The notes: generated by a model not told the origin, from the sequence alone. Positions 1 through 5,091 are shown, counted from the stretch's first letter. The stretch is DNA of 5,292 bases from an uncultured Eubacteriales bacterium (GCA_900548615.1 URKW01000123.1:1-5292), one strand, 5' to 3'. Made by a program: numbers and translations.

Positions 1-126
1 CTTTCGATGATGTACTATTATACGCCGCACACGGCGCACAAAACAAGCGACAATCCGCACAATTCGCAGCTGCGTTTTCGACAGGATATTGTGGAGATTT
101 TGTCTTCGCTGTTCTCTGTATACTAG
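1..126 (+). CDS. possible 3' end of an unidentified gene
   Basis: A frame open from the window edge runs 41 codons to a TAG stop; any start lies outside the window. The visible residues are a Tyr-rich start (MMYYYTPHT), a polar His/Asn/Ser stretch, then a helix-like tail QDIVEILSSLFSVY. I do not recognise the family. Third positions are about 60% G/C, in line with the genes nearby, while the competing frame starting at base 3 is markedly A/T at third positions, so this frame is the better candidate. If real, the gene converges on pyrG, with about 130 bases between the two stops. No plus-strand terminator with a T-tract follows. A TATAAT box on the minus strand (17-22) lies inside this frame and gives a rival reading, as an upstream region of a leftward gene outside the window. 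Confidence is low because the frame is short. Confidence 0.3.
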   Translation, partial: LSMMYYYTPHTAHKTSDNPHNSQLRFRQDIVEILSSLFSVY

Positions 127-211
127 TACGAAGCACCGTGCGGGAATAATGCGTTACAGATGTGAAAGAGTTGTAAACAAACAAATGGCGGCGCGGTAGG
201 GGCCGGGCAGC

Positions 212-242
212 AAAAAAGAGCCCGTCACCAAGGGACGAGCTC
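212..242 (-). terminator. Rho-independent terminator of pyrG
   Basis: Read on the minus strand, arms GAGCTCGTC (242-234) and GACGGGCTC (226-218) form a 9-bp stem with one U-G wobble and a 7-base loop, followed directly by six U residues (217-212). It begins 18 bases after the pyrG stop codon. On the plus strand the stem is not followed by a T-run, so it should act only for the leftward transcript. Confidence 0.9.
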
Positions 243-260
243 CTCTGCTTATACGGTATT

Positions 261-1895
261 TTACTCCCCCAGCACCGCGGGATGGTCCGTCGGGGTGTGC
301 TCGCTCTGGAACTTCAGCGCGGCGGCGATGAAGCCCTTGAACAGGGGGTGCGGACGGTCGGGGCGGCTCTTGAACTCCGGATGGAACTGCACACCCACGA
401 ACCACGGGTGGGCGGGGTTCTCCACGATCTCCACCAGCCGTCCGTCGGGGGAGGTTCCTGTGGGTACCAGTCCGGCGGCGGTGATGCGCTCCCGGAAGTC
501 GTTGTTGAACTCGTAGCGGTGGCGGTGGCGCTCGCTGATCTCGCTCTGGCCGTACAGAGCGCGGGCACGGCTGTCCGCCGACAGCACGCAGGGATACTGG
601 CCCAGCCGCATGGTGCCGCCCTTGGTGGCCACGCCCACCTGATCCGGCATCAGGTCGATGACGGGATGGGCGGTCTGGGGCGCCATCTCTGTGGAGTGGG
701 CGTCGGCCCAACCCAGCACGTGGCGGGCAAACTCGATGACGGCGATCTGCATGCCAAGGCAAATGCCCAGATAGGGAACGTTGTTCTCGCGGGCGTACCG
801 GGCGGCGGCGATCATGCCCTCGATGCCCCGGTCACCGAAGCCGCCGGGCACCAGAATACCGCTGCACCCGGACAGCACCTGCGCCGCGTTTTCCTCCGTC
901 ACGGTCTCCGAGTCCACCCAGCGGATATGCACCACCGCGCCGCAGGCCGTTCCCGCGTGGAACAGGGATTCCTCCACGCTGAGATAGGCGTCGTGAAGCT
1001 GCACGTACTTGCCCACCAGCGCAATGGTGACCTCCCGGCTGGCGTTTTTGATATCGCTGACCATGGCGGCCCAGTGGGTCATGTCCGCCGCCGGGCGGGA
1101 AAGACCCAGCTTGCGGCACACGATCTCGTCCAGGCCCTCCTTCTGCAGCAGCAGCGGCACCTCGTACAGCGTGTCCGCCGTGGTGTTCTGGATCACGCAA
1201 TCCTCGGAGATGTTGCAGAATAGGGCGATCTTCTTCCGCATGTCCTCCGGAATAGGCACATCGCTGCGGCACACCAGAACGTCCGGCTGGATGCCCAGAC
1301 TCAGCAGCTCCTTGACGGAGTGCTGGGTGGGCTTGCTCTTTAATTCGCCGCTGCCGGGGATCTGGACAATCAAGGGTACATGAATGTACACCACGTTTTC
1401 CCGGCCCTTTTCCACCGCCACCTGCCGGATGGCCTCCAGAAAGGGCTGGCTCTCGATATCGCCCACCGTGCCGCCGATCTCGCAGATCAGCACGTCCACA
1501 TCCTCCTGCTCCATGGCGTAGACATGGCTTTTGATCTCGTCGGTGACGTGGGGGATGATCTGCACCGTGCCGCCCAGGAAAGCGCCCTGACGTTCCCGGT
1601 TGAGAAGATCCCAGTACACCCGGCCGGAGGACACAGAGCAGCGGCCCGTCAGGCTCTCGTCCACGAACCGCTCGTAGTGGCCCAGGTCAAGGTCGGTCTC
1701 CGCGCCGTCGTCGGTGACAAACACCTCGCCGTGCTGATAGGGGCTCATAGTTCCGGGGTCGACGTTCAGATAGGGGTCGAATTTCTGGTTCCGCACCCGC
1801 AGACCCCGCTGCTTCAAAAGACGGCCCAGCGACGCCGCACAGATGCCCTTTCCCAGTCCGGACACCACGCCGCCGGTGACAAATACATACTTCAT
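261..1895 (-). CDS. pyrG: CTP synthase (glutamine-hydrolysing)
   Basis: Cytoplasmic enzyme that makes CTP from UTP, ATP and glutamine, the last step of de novo pyrimidine nucleotide synthesis. It has 544 residues, a normal full length. The N-terminal synthetase domain (about 1-267) opens with the P-loop GGVVSGLGKG (8-17, Lys16), then KFDPYLNVDPGTMSPYQHGE (38-57) and TDLDLGHYERF (67-77), which carries the Mg-binding Asp70; Glu139 in EIGGTVGDIES (139-149) is the second metal ligand. The C-terminal class I glutamine amidotransferase domain (about 289-530) has the oxyanion motif PGGFG (350-354), nucleophile Cys379 in GICLGMQ, and His505/Glu507 in VQFHPEF. All catalytic residues are present, so it should be active. 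The ATG is preceded by AGGGA at a 7-base gap and gives the usual start of the family. It appears to be transcribed alone, from the promoter at 1967-1995 to the terminator at 212-242. Confidence 0.98.
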   Translation of the reverse strand: MKYVFVTGGVVSGLGKGICAASLGRLLKQRGLRVRNQKFDPYLNVDPGTMSPYQHGEVFVTDDGAETDLDLGHYERFVDESLTGRCSVSSGRVYWDLLNRERQGAFLGGTVQIIPHVTDEIKSHVYAMEQEDVDVLICEIGGTVGDIESQPFLEAIRQVAVEKGRENVVYIHVPLIVQIPGSGELKSKPTQHSVKELLSLGIQPDVLVCRSDVPIPEDMRKKIALFCNISEDCVIQNTTADTLYEVPLLLQKEGLDEIVCRKLGLSRPAADMTHWAAMVSDIKNASREVTIALVGKYVQLHDAYLSVEESLFHAGTACGAVVHIRWVDSETVTEENAAQVLSGCSGILVPGGFGDRGIEGMIAAARYARENNVPYLGICLGMQIAVIEFARHVLGWADAHSTEMAPQTAHPVIDLMPDQVGVATKGGTMRLGQYPCVLSADSRARALYGQSEISERHRHRYEFNNDFRERITAAGLVPTGTSPDGRLVEIVENPAHPWFVGVQFHPEFKSRPDRPHPLFKGFIAAALKFQSEHTPTDHPAVLGE

Positions 1896-1917
1896 ACGCT
1901 GTTCCCTGTTCCCTTCC

Positions 1918-1949
1918 GCGCCGCTTTCCCCCAGCGGAAAGTCCGGCGC
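1918..1949 (-). promoter_or_regulatory. stem-loop in the pyrG 5' leader
   Basis: On the minus strand the roughly 65-base leader folds as GCGCCG (1949-1944), bulge GA, CTTTCC (1941-1936), 6-base loop, GGAAAG (1929-1924), CGGCGC (1923-1918): 12 base pairs with one 2-base bulge. It ends 22 bases before the ATG, just upstream of the GGAAGGGAACAGGGA purine tract that holds the ribosome site. No U-tract follows, so it is not a terminator as it stands. CCGCT (1937-1933) can pair instead with AGCGG (1925-1921), giving a shorter rival hairpin. A role in mRNA stability or in translation control is possible. The structure is seen; the role is inferred. Confidence 0.6.
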
Positions 1950-1966
1950 TCACAAAAATATGCTAC

Positions 1967-1995
1967 ATTGTAGTCGTATGATTTTCCGTCGTCAA
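1967..1995 (-). promoter_or_regulatory. SigA-type promoter of pyrG
   Basis: On the minus strand, -35 TTGACG (1995-1990), a 17-base spacer, and -10 TACAAT (1972-1967). Each box matches the consensus at five of six positions. Transcription should start near 1961, giving a leader of about 65 bases that contains the stem-loop at 1918-1949. The predicted start lacks the GGGC run used in CTP-sensing reiterative attenuation of Bacillus pyrG, so that mechanism is not supported here. Confidence 0.85.
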
Positions 1996-2016
1996 GACGT
2001 AAATATCCCAAAATAC

Positions 2017-2044
2017 GGCGGGGAAAAGTAGCGGTTTTCCCGCC
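2017..2044. other. stem-loop upstream of the pyrG promoter
   Basis: GGCGGG (2017-2022), one bulged G, AAAA, a 7-base loop, TTTT and CCCGCC (2039-2044) make a 10-bp stem. CGGCGG (2016-2021) can pair instead with CCGCCG (2047-2052). On the minus strand the stem is followed by GTATTTT, a weak U-rich tail, so it could be a leftover or backup terminator shielding pyrG from read-through. It lies about 20 bases upstream of the -35 box. Role unknown. Confidence 0.4.
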
Positions 2045-2078
2045 ATCCGCCGAAATTGAAAAAGTAGGGGAAAAGGCC

Positions 2079-2107
2079 TTGCATTCCGCGCGGCACGGTG
2101 CTAAACT
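2079..2107 (+). promoter_or_regulatory. promoter-like site, plus strand
   Basis: TTGCAT (2079-2084), a 17-base spacer, then TAAACT (2102-2107) preceded by TG in the extended -10 position (2099-2100). A further A/T-rich TATACAAT follows (2107-2114). Transcription would begin around 2114, only a few bases before the terminator at 2117-2144, and no gene lies downstream on this strand. It is either a real start for a very short RNA, a remnant of a lost gene, or a chance match. Confidence 0.4.
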
Positions 2108-2116
2108 ATACAATAC

Positions 2117-2144
2117 GCCACTCTGTTTTTCGGGGTGGCTTTTT
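2117..2144 (+). terminator. Rho-independent terminator with no visible gene
   Basis: GCCACTCTG (2117-2125), loop TTTTT, and CGGGGTGGC (2131-2139) form a 9-bp stem with two T-G wobbles, followed by five T residues (2140-2144). The form is canonical and clearly directed to the plus strand; on the minus strand the stem is followed by GTATTGTATAG, not a U-run. No plus-strand gene ends nearby; only the promoter-like site at 2079-2107 precedes it. Confidence 0.7.
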
Positions 2145-2184
2145 CGTGCCTGTCCCGCGGCGGACACACGGGCGGATAGACGTT

Positions 2185-2214
2185 GTAGGGGCCGACGACT
2201 CTGTCGGCCCGCAC
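2185..2214. repeat. hairpin repeat unit 1
   Basis: GTAGGGGCCGAC, loop GACTCT, GTCGGCCCGCAC. The inner eight pairs are perfect; two mismatches lie near the base of the stem. It aligns to the reverse complement of the unit at 2298-2327, whose loop reads AGAGTC, so the two units stand in opposite orientation. The 3' arm can also pair elsewhere: CCGCAC (2209-2214) with GTGCGG (2228-2233). Confidence 0.7.
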
Positions 2215-2242
2215 GTCAAGCGTGGGGGTGCGGTATTCGTGC

Positions 2243-2267
2243 GTAGGGGCGGAGTTCTACCCCGCCC
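2243..2267. repeat. hairpin repeat unit 2 (degenerate)
   Basis: The left arm GTAGGGGCGGA matches 11 bases of the unit at 2298. The right side, TACCCCGCCC, is altered, leaving a 6-bp stem GGGCGG/CCGCCC (2247-2252/2262-2267) around a 9-base loop. It looks like a decayed or rearranged copy of the same family. Confidence 0.5.
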
Positions 2268-2297
2268 GTTCAGTTTATGATGGCATTACCGTTAAAC

Positions 2298-2327
2298 GTA
2301 GGGGCGGACAGAGTCGTCCGCCCCTAC
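2298..2327. repeat. hairpin repeat unit 3 (perfect)
   Basis: GTAGGGGCGGAC, loop AGAGTC, GTCCGCCCCTAC: a perfect 12-bp stem with a 6-base loop. Bases 2302-2328 match 3894-3920 with one loop difference in 27, so this unit is repeated within the window. No U-tract follows on either strand, so it is not a standard terminator. Confidence 0.8.
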
Positions 2328-2353
2328 AAATATTTACCGCCTCCGCCCCACAG

Positions 2354-2395
2354 ATAAACCCCGGCTGCGTACCGTGGTACGCAGCCGGGGTTTAT
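2354..2395 (-). terminator. terminator of the aminotransferase gene, possibly bidirectional
   Basis: A perfect 20-bp inverted repeat: arms 2354-2373 and 2376-2395, with core CCCCGGCTGCGTACC and a tiny loop. It starts about 22 bases after the aminotransferase stop. On both strands the GC-rich stem runs into GGGGTTTAT, a short U-run that partly belongs to the stem. It is very stable and symmetric, so it could stop transcription from either side, although the U-tract is weak. Confidence 0.7.
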
Positions 2396-2417
2396 GTATC
2401 GAGAAACGTTTATCGCG

Positions 2418-3611
2418 TTACTTGCGATTGTTGTAGGCCTCGATGCCCAGACGCAGCAGATCCATGGCCCGCTCCAGCGCCTCCTGCTTCAGCACGTAGG
2501 CAATGCGGATCTCGTTCTTGCCCTTGCCAGGAGTGGCGTAGAAAGGCTCGCCGGGAGCGAACATGACAGTGTCGCCGTGGTCGTCGAACTCCTCCAGCAG
2601 GAACATCTGGAACTTGTCGGCGTCGTCCACCGGCAGGGCAGCCATCACGTAGAAGGCGCCGCGGGGACACTCGCACACTACGCCGGGGATCTCCTTCAGC
2701 TTGCGCATGACGGTATCGCGGCGCAGCTTGTACTCGTCGCGGACGGCGGCGAAGTACTCGGGGCCGACGGTGTACAGCGCGGCGGACGCGATCTGATCCA
2801 GCGTGGGGACGGACAGACGGCACTGGGCGTACTTCATGGCCTGCGCCATCAGCTCCTTATTGCGGGAGATCATGCAGCCGATACGTGCGCCGCAGGCGGA
2901 GAACCGCTTGGACACGGTGTCGATGACGATGACGTTGTCGGCAGCGTCGTCAAACTGGCCCATGGACTGCAGCGGCTCGCCGGCATAGACGAACTCACGG
3001 TAGGCCTCGTCGCCGATGATGAACAGGTCGTGCTCCTTGGCGATATCCACCATCATGCGCATCTCCTCAGGAGTCAGCACGGCGCCGGTGGGGTTGCCGG
3101 GGTTGGTGACCATGATGGCGCGGGTATGCTCGTTGATCTCCGCCTCCACCTTGGCCCGGTCGGCGTAGTGATAGCCGTCATGGGGAGAGGTGGGAATGGG
3201 ATGAATGGTAGCGCCGCAGGTATAGGCCATGGTGTAGTAGTTGGGATAGAAGGGCTCGGGGATCAGGATCTCGTCGCCGTCGTCCAGAATGCAGTTCATG
3301 GTGATCTGCAAAGCCTCGCTGCCGCCGTTGGTGATGAGAATATCGCCCTTTTCAAAGTGCATGCCCAGATCGTCATAGTACTTCTGGATGGCGTCGATCA
3401 GCACGGGAATACCGGGAGACGGTGCGTACTCCAGAACGGGCAGGTCAAAGTGACGCACGGCCTCGAAGTAAGCCTTGGGGGTCTCGATATCCGGCTGGCC
3501 GATATTCAGATGGTAGATCTTCTTGCCTTTTGCTTCTGCCGCCACGGCATAAGGATGAAACTTACGCATGGGGGACAGGCCGCATTTCAGAACCTTGCTG
3601 GAAAACTTCAT
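2418..3611 (-). CDS. PLP-dependent class I/II aminotransferase (aspartate aminotransferase family)
   Basis: Fold-type I pyridoxal-phosphate enzyme, presumably cytoplasmic, moving an amino group between an amino acid and a 2-oxo acid. It has 397 residues, normal for the family. Visible landmarks: IGQPD near the N-terminus (37-41); the cofactor phosphate segment NGGSEA (95-100); PFYPNY (120-125) near the ring; NPGNPTG (170-176) with Asn170; DEAY (201-204) with Asp201 and Tyr204; SKRFSACGARIGC (234-246) with the Schiff-base Lys235 and phosphate-binding Arg243; and NEIRI (366-370) with Arg369 for the substrate carboxylate. All key residues are present. The amino-acid substrate cannot be fixed from sequence; aspartate, alanine or aromatic substrates remain possible. 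The frame is open back to 3674, but ATG 3611 has AGAGGAGG seven bases upstream and fits the MKFSSK start, and the longer form would begin inside the -10 box. It appears to be a single-gene unit. Confidence 0.93.
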   Translation of the reverse strand: MKFSSKVLKCGLSPMRKFHPYAVAAEAKGKKIYHLNIGQPDIETPKAYFEAVRHFDLPVLEYAPSPGIPVLIDAIQKYYDDLGMHFEKGDILITNGGSEALQITMNCILDDGDEILIPEPFYPNYYTMAYTCGATIHPIPTSPHDGYHYADRAKVEAEINEHTRAIMVTNPGNPTGAVLTPEEMRMMVDIAKEHDLFIIGDEAYREFVYAGEPLQSMGQFDDAADNVIVIDTVSKRFSACGARIGCMISRNKELMAQAMKYAQCRLSVPTLDQIASAALYTVGPEYFAAVRDEYKLRRDTVMRKLKEIPGVVCECPRGAFYVMAALPVDDADKFQMFLLEEFDDHGDTVMFAPGEPFYATPGKGKNEIRIAYVLKQEALERAMDLLRLGIEAYNNRK

Positions 3612-3618
3612 GATATTG

Positions 3619-3626
3619 CCTCCTCT
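3619..3626 (-). promoter_or_regulatory. ribosome binding site that fixes the aminotransferase start
   Basis: AGAGGAGG on the minus strand, seven bases before ATG 3611. It is the strongest Shine-Dalgarno match in the region and supports the 397-residue product over an in-frame start 21 codons upstream, which lies at the promoter -10 box and could not be transcribed from that promoter. Confidence 0.9.
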
Positions 3627-3672
3627 TATGATTTGACGGCAGAACCTGTGGTTTTCTGCGCTCACTACCATC

Positions 3673-3701
3673 ATACTAGCCTATTTTTCCCGAAACGTCA
3701 A
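3673..3701 (-). promoter_or_regulatory. SigA-type promoter of the aminotransferase gene
   Basis: On the minus strand, -35 TTGACG (3701-3696), a 17-base spacer, and -10 TAGTAT (3678-3673). The expected start is near 3666, leaving a leader of about 55 bases. The leader can form a small hairpin, AACC/GGTT flanked by GCAG/CTGC, before the ribosome site. The -35 box lies one base from the U-tract of the upstream terminator. Confidence 0.8.
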
Positions 3702-3702
3702 G

Positions 3703-3745
3703 AAAAAATGAAAGAGGACGGCCATGATAAAATGGCCGTCCTCTT
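3703..3745 (-). terminator. Rho-independent terminator, probably for mreB
   Basis: Arms AAGAGGACGGCCAT (3745-3732) and ATGGCCGTCCTCTT (3725-3712) on the minus strand form a perfect 14-bp stem with a 6-base loop, followed by TCATTTTTT (3711-3703). It is the first strong leftward terminator after mreB, about 250 bases past the mreB stop, with the 144-bp repeat block between them. On the plus strand the stem is followed by ACTAGTAA, so it is not a terminator in that direction. Confidence 0.85.
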
Positions 3746-3787
3746 ACTAGTAATACTGTCAGCGCTGTTTCGTGTGTAGGGGCCGAC

Positions 3788-3823
3788 GTCGGGGCGTTAA
3801 GAAAACATGCCGGTGGCATGTTT
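3788..3823. repeat. 36-bp direct repeat module, copy 1
   Basis: Identical over 36 bases to 5257-5292, where the window ends, so the true repeat may be longer. It starts GTCGGGGCGTTAAG and includes most of a hairpin: AAAACATGCC (3802-3811), loop GGT, GGCATGTTTT (3815-3824). On the plus strand the hairpin runs into TTTTT; on the minus strand it runs into TTTTCTT. It therefore resembles a bidirectional terminator. The preceding base differs between the copies (C here, A at 5256), so the left boundary is at GTCGG. Confidence 0.85.
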
Positions 3824-3837
3824 TTAGCCTCCGATCT

Positions 3838-3854
3838 CGGCAGCTATGCTGCCG
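3838..3854. repeat. small perfect hairpin inside the repeat block
   Basis: CGGCAGC, loop TAT, GCTGCCG: a 7-bp stem with a 3-base loop. It is part of the interior of the 3776-3919 block. No U-run follows on either strand. Confidence 0.5.
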
Positions 3855-3893
3855 TAGCAGCCATCTTGATTTTGAAAGCACTTTCTTACGTCA

Positions 3894-3919
3894 GGGCGGA
3901 CAGAGTTGTCCGCCCCTAC
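3894..3919. repeat. hairpin repeat, second copy of unit 3
   Basis: GGGCGGAC, loop AGAGTT, GTCCGCCC, then CTAC. Bases 3894-3920 match 2302-2328 at 26 of 27 positions. The left outer arm expected from the perfect unit (GTAG) is replaced here by GTCA, so only the inner eight pairs remain, while the right end is intact. This fits a join between the unit and the neighbouring module. Confidence 0.75.
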
Positions 3920-3959
3920 AGACAAGTGCAAAAGGCGCGCAGCAGCCTGCAATCCCCTT

Positions 3960-3987
3960 TGGCAATGAAATCGAAGATTTCATGCCA
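3960..3987. other. stem-loop just after the mreB stop
   Basis: TGGCA and TGAAATC, separated by one bulged A, pair with GATTTCA and TGCCA around a GAA loop: 12 base pairs. It begins six bases after the mreB stop in the mRNA. No U-tract follows on the minus strand, so it is not a terminator for mreB; it could protect the 3' end. On the plus strand GCATTTTT follows, terminator-like, but no plus-strand gene precedes it. Confidence 0.55.
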
Positions 3988-3993
3988 GCATTT

Positions 3994-5025
3994 TTAGTTC
4001 ATCTGCTTTCTGCGGCTCAGGTTCACGGTGCCGTCGGTCATGGAGTTCAGGGAATCCAGGCTCTTGCCGGTACCCTCGGCCACGCAGGAGATGGCGTCGT
4101 CCGCCACCATGGTGTGGATGCCGGTGCGGGCGGTGATGAGCTTGTCGAAGCCGTCCACCAGACTGCCGCCGCCGGTCATGACGATGCCGTTGTCGGAGAT
4201 ATCCGCCACCAGCTCGGGCGGGGTGCGCTCCAGCACGCCGTGAACGGCCTCCAGAACGCGCTCCACCGGCTCCTCAAAGGCCTCCAGCATTTCGGTGGAG
4301 GTGACGGTCAGCGTCTTAGGCAGACCCGTCAGCAGGCAGCGGCCCTTCACGTCGATGGAGGTCTCCTCCTCCTTGGGGAACACGCAGCCGATGCGCATCT
4401 TCATCATTTCGGCGGTACGCTCGCCCACCAGCACGTTGTGCTTGCGGCGCATATACTTGACGATAGCCTCGTTGAACTGGTCGCCCGCCACCTTGATGGA
4501 GGCGCTTTCCACCACGCCGCTGAGGGAAATAACGGCGATATCGGTGGTGCCGCCGCCGATGTCCACCACCATGTGGCCGTCGGGCTTGGCAATGTCGATG
4601 CCCGCGCCGATAGCGGCGGCCACAGGCTCCTCGATCAGATACACGCGGCGCGCACCGGCCTGAATACCGGCGTCTACCACGGCGCGCTCCTCCACCTCGG
4701 TGATGCCGGAGGGCACGCAGATGATGACACGGGGCTTGAACAGCTGGAAGCCGCCGGTGACCTTGTGGATGAACTCCTTCAGCATCCGCTCGGTCATGTC
4801 GTAGTCGGAGATCACGCCCTCACGCAGAGGACGGATGGCCACGATGTTGCCGGGGGTACGGCCCAGCATGGCCTGCGCCTCGGCGCCTACCTTAAGCAGA
4901 CGGCCGGTATTTTTGTCGATGGCCACCACCGACGGCTCGTTGAGCACAACGCCCTTACCCTTGATATATACCAGAACGGAAGCGGTACCCAGATCGATAC
5001 CGATATCTTTTGCCAAAGAACACAT
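3994..5025 (-). CDS. mreB: MreB/Mbl-family actin-like rod-shape protein
   Basis: Bacterial actin homologue that polymerises under the membrane and guides elongation-phase peptidoglycan synthesis. It has 343 residues, typical length. Landmarks of the actin/Hsp70 ATPase fold: phosphate-1 loop DIGIDLGTA (7-15); GRTPGNIVAIRPLREGVISD (55-74); CVPSGITEVEERAV (103-116); YLIEEPVAAAIGAG (129-142) with the catalytic-region Glu pair; phosphate-2 loop DIGGGTTDIAVIS (155-167); GERTAE (201-206); LERTPPEL (265-272); and the adenosine motif MTGGGSLVDG (283-292). Nothing is missing. It is not followed by mreC or mreD, so it may be a stand-alone paralogue such as Mbl. By eye the MreB and Mbl features are mixed and I cannot assign one firmly. 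ATG 5025 is chosen because GAGGTG lies six bases upstream and MCSLAKDIGIDLG fits the family; an in-frame TTG at 5085 lies at the transcription start. Confidence 0.95.
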   Translation of the reverse strand: MCSLAKDIGIDLGTASVLVYIKGKGVVLNEPSVVAIDKNTGRLLKVGAEAQAMLGRTPGNIVAIRPLREGVISDYDMTERMLKEFIHKVTGGFQLFKPRVIICVPSGITEVEERAVVDAGIQAGARRVYLIEEPVAAAIGAGIDIAKPDGHMVVDIGGGTTDIAVISLSGVVESASIKVAGDQFNEAIVKYMRRKHNVLVGERTAEMMKMRIGCVFPKEEETSIDVKGRCLLTGLPKTLTVTSTEMLEAFEEPVERVLEAVHGVLERTPPELVADISDNGIVMTGGGSLVDGFDKLITARTGIHTMVADDAISCVAEGTGKSLDSLNSMTDGTVNLSRRKQMN

Positions 5026-5031
5026 AAGCTG

Positions 5032-5037
5032 CACCTC
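5032..5037 (-). promoter_or_regulatory. ribosome binding site that fixes the mreB start
   Basis: GAGGTG on the minus strand, six bases before ATG 5025. The frame is open 20 more codons upstream to a TTG at 5085, but that codon has no room for a leader behind the promoter at 5092-5120, so the 343-residue form is preferred. Confidence 0.85.
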
Positions 5038-5091
5038 GTTATTATATTTGTTATCCTGTGCGGCAATAAGCCGAATTTTATCCAATTAAGT

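Larger units (their letters stand above)
2185..2327. repeat. 143-bp repeat block with inverted ends
   Basis: The block begins with GTAGGGGCCGAC (2185-2196) and ends with GTCCGCCCCTAC (2316-2327), inverted copies differing at one of 12 positions. It contains three hairpin units (2185-2214, 2243-2267, 2298-2327). The same two 12-mers bound a 144-bp block at 3776-3919 with a different interior. I see no target-site duplication and no coding sequence. It may be a nested cluster of small palindromic repeats rather than one mobile unit. It lies between pyrG and the aminotransferase terminator. Confidence 0.6.
3776..3919. repeat. 144-bp repeat block with inverted ends
   Basis: It begins with GTAGGGGCCGAC (3776-3787) and ends with GTCCGCCCCTAC (3908-3919), the same ends as the block at 2185-2327. 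The interior is different: the 36-bp module that recurs at 5257, a terminator-like hairpin (3802-3824), a small hairpin (3838-3854) and a unit-3 type hairpin (3894-3915). CGTTAAGAAA (3795-3804) and TTTCTTACG (3882-3890) are imperfect inverted copies and may mark a unit nested inside. It lies in the 3' region of mreB. No open frame of note and no target duplication seen. Confidence 0.6.

Noticed and set aside
17..46. Minus-strand promoter: TATAAT (22-17) with TTGTTT (46-41) 18 bases upstream
   Set aside because: The -10 box is perfect but the -35 matches only half the consensus, and the TATAAT lies in Tyr codons of the left-edge open frame. It would matter if a leftward gene lies outside the window.
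282..1223. Open frame of 313 codons on the plus strand across pyrG
   Set aside because: It is an antisense shadow of a well-supported gene, with no recognisable domain.
1896..1961. CTP-sensing attenuator or other known riboswitch in the pyrG leader
   Set aside because: There is no G-run at the start site, no terminator/antiterminator pair and no known riboswitch core.
1892..2167. Open frame of 91 codons on the minus strand whose stop overlaps the pyrG start (ATGA)
   Set aside because: It starts upstream of the pyrG promoter and of other spacer signals. The part that lies inside the pyrG transcript has no start codon in that frame, and the protein is not recognisable. The overlap looks like chance.
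2098..2280. Small plus-strand protein of 60 residues
   Set aside because: It runs through the terminator and the repeat block, has no ribosome site, and its composition is set by the repeats.
2185..2327. CRISPR array
   Set aside because: The units are palindromic, unequal, differently oriented and not separated by regular spacers; no cas genes are present.
2394..3779. Long open frame of 461 codons on the plus strand across the aminotransferase gene
   Set aside because: It lies antisense to a gene with all catalytic motifs; its composition (runs of H, V, G, L, Q) is what G/C-biased third positions on the other strand produce, and it runs through the terminator and into the spacer.
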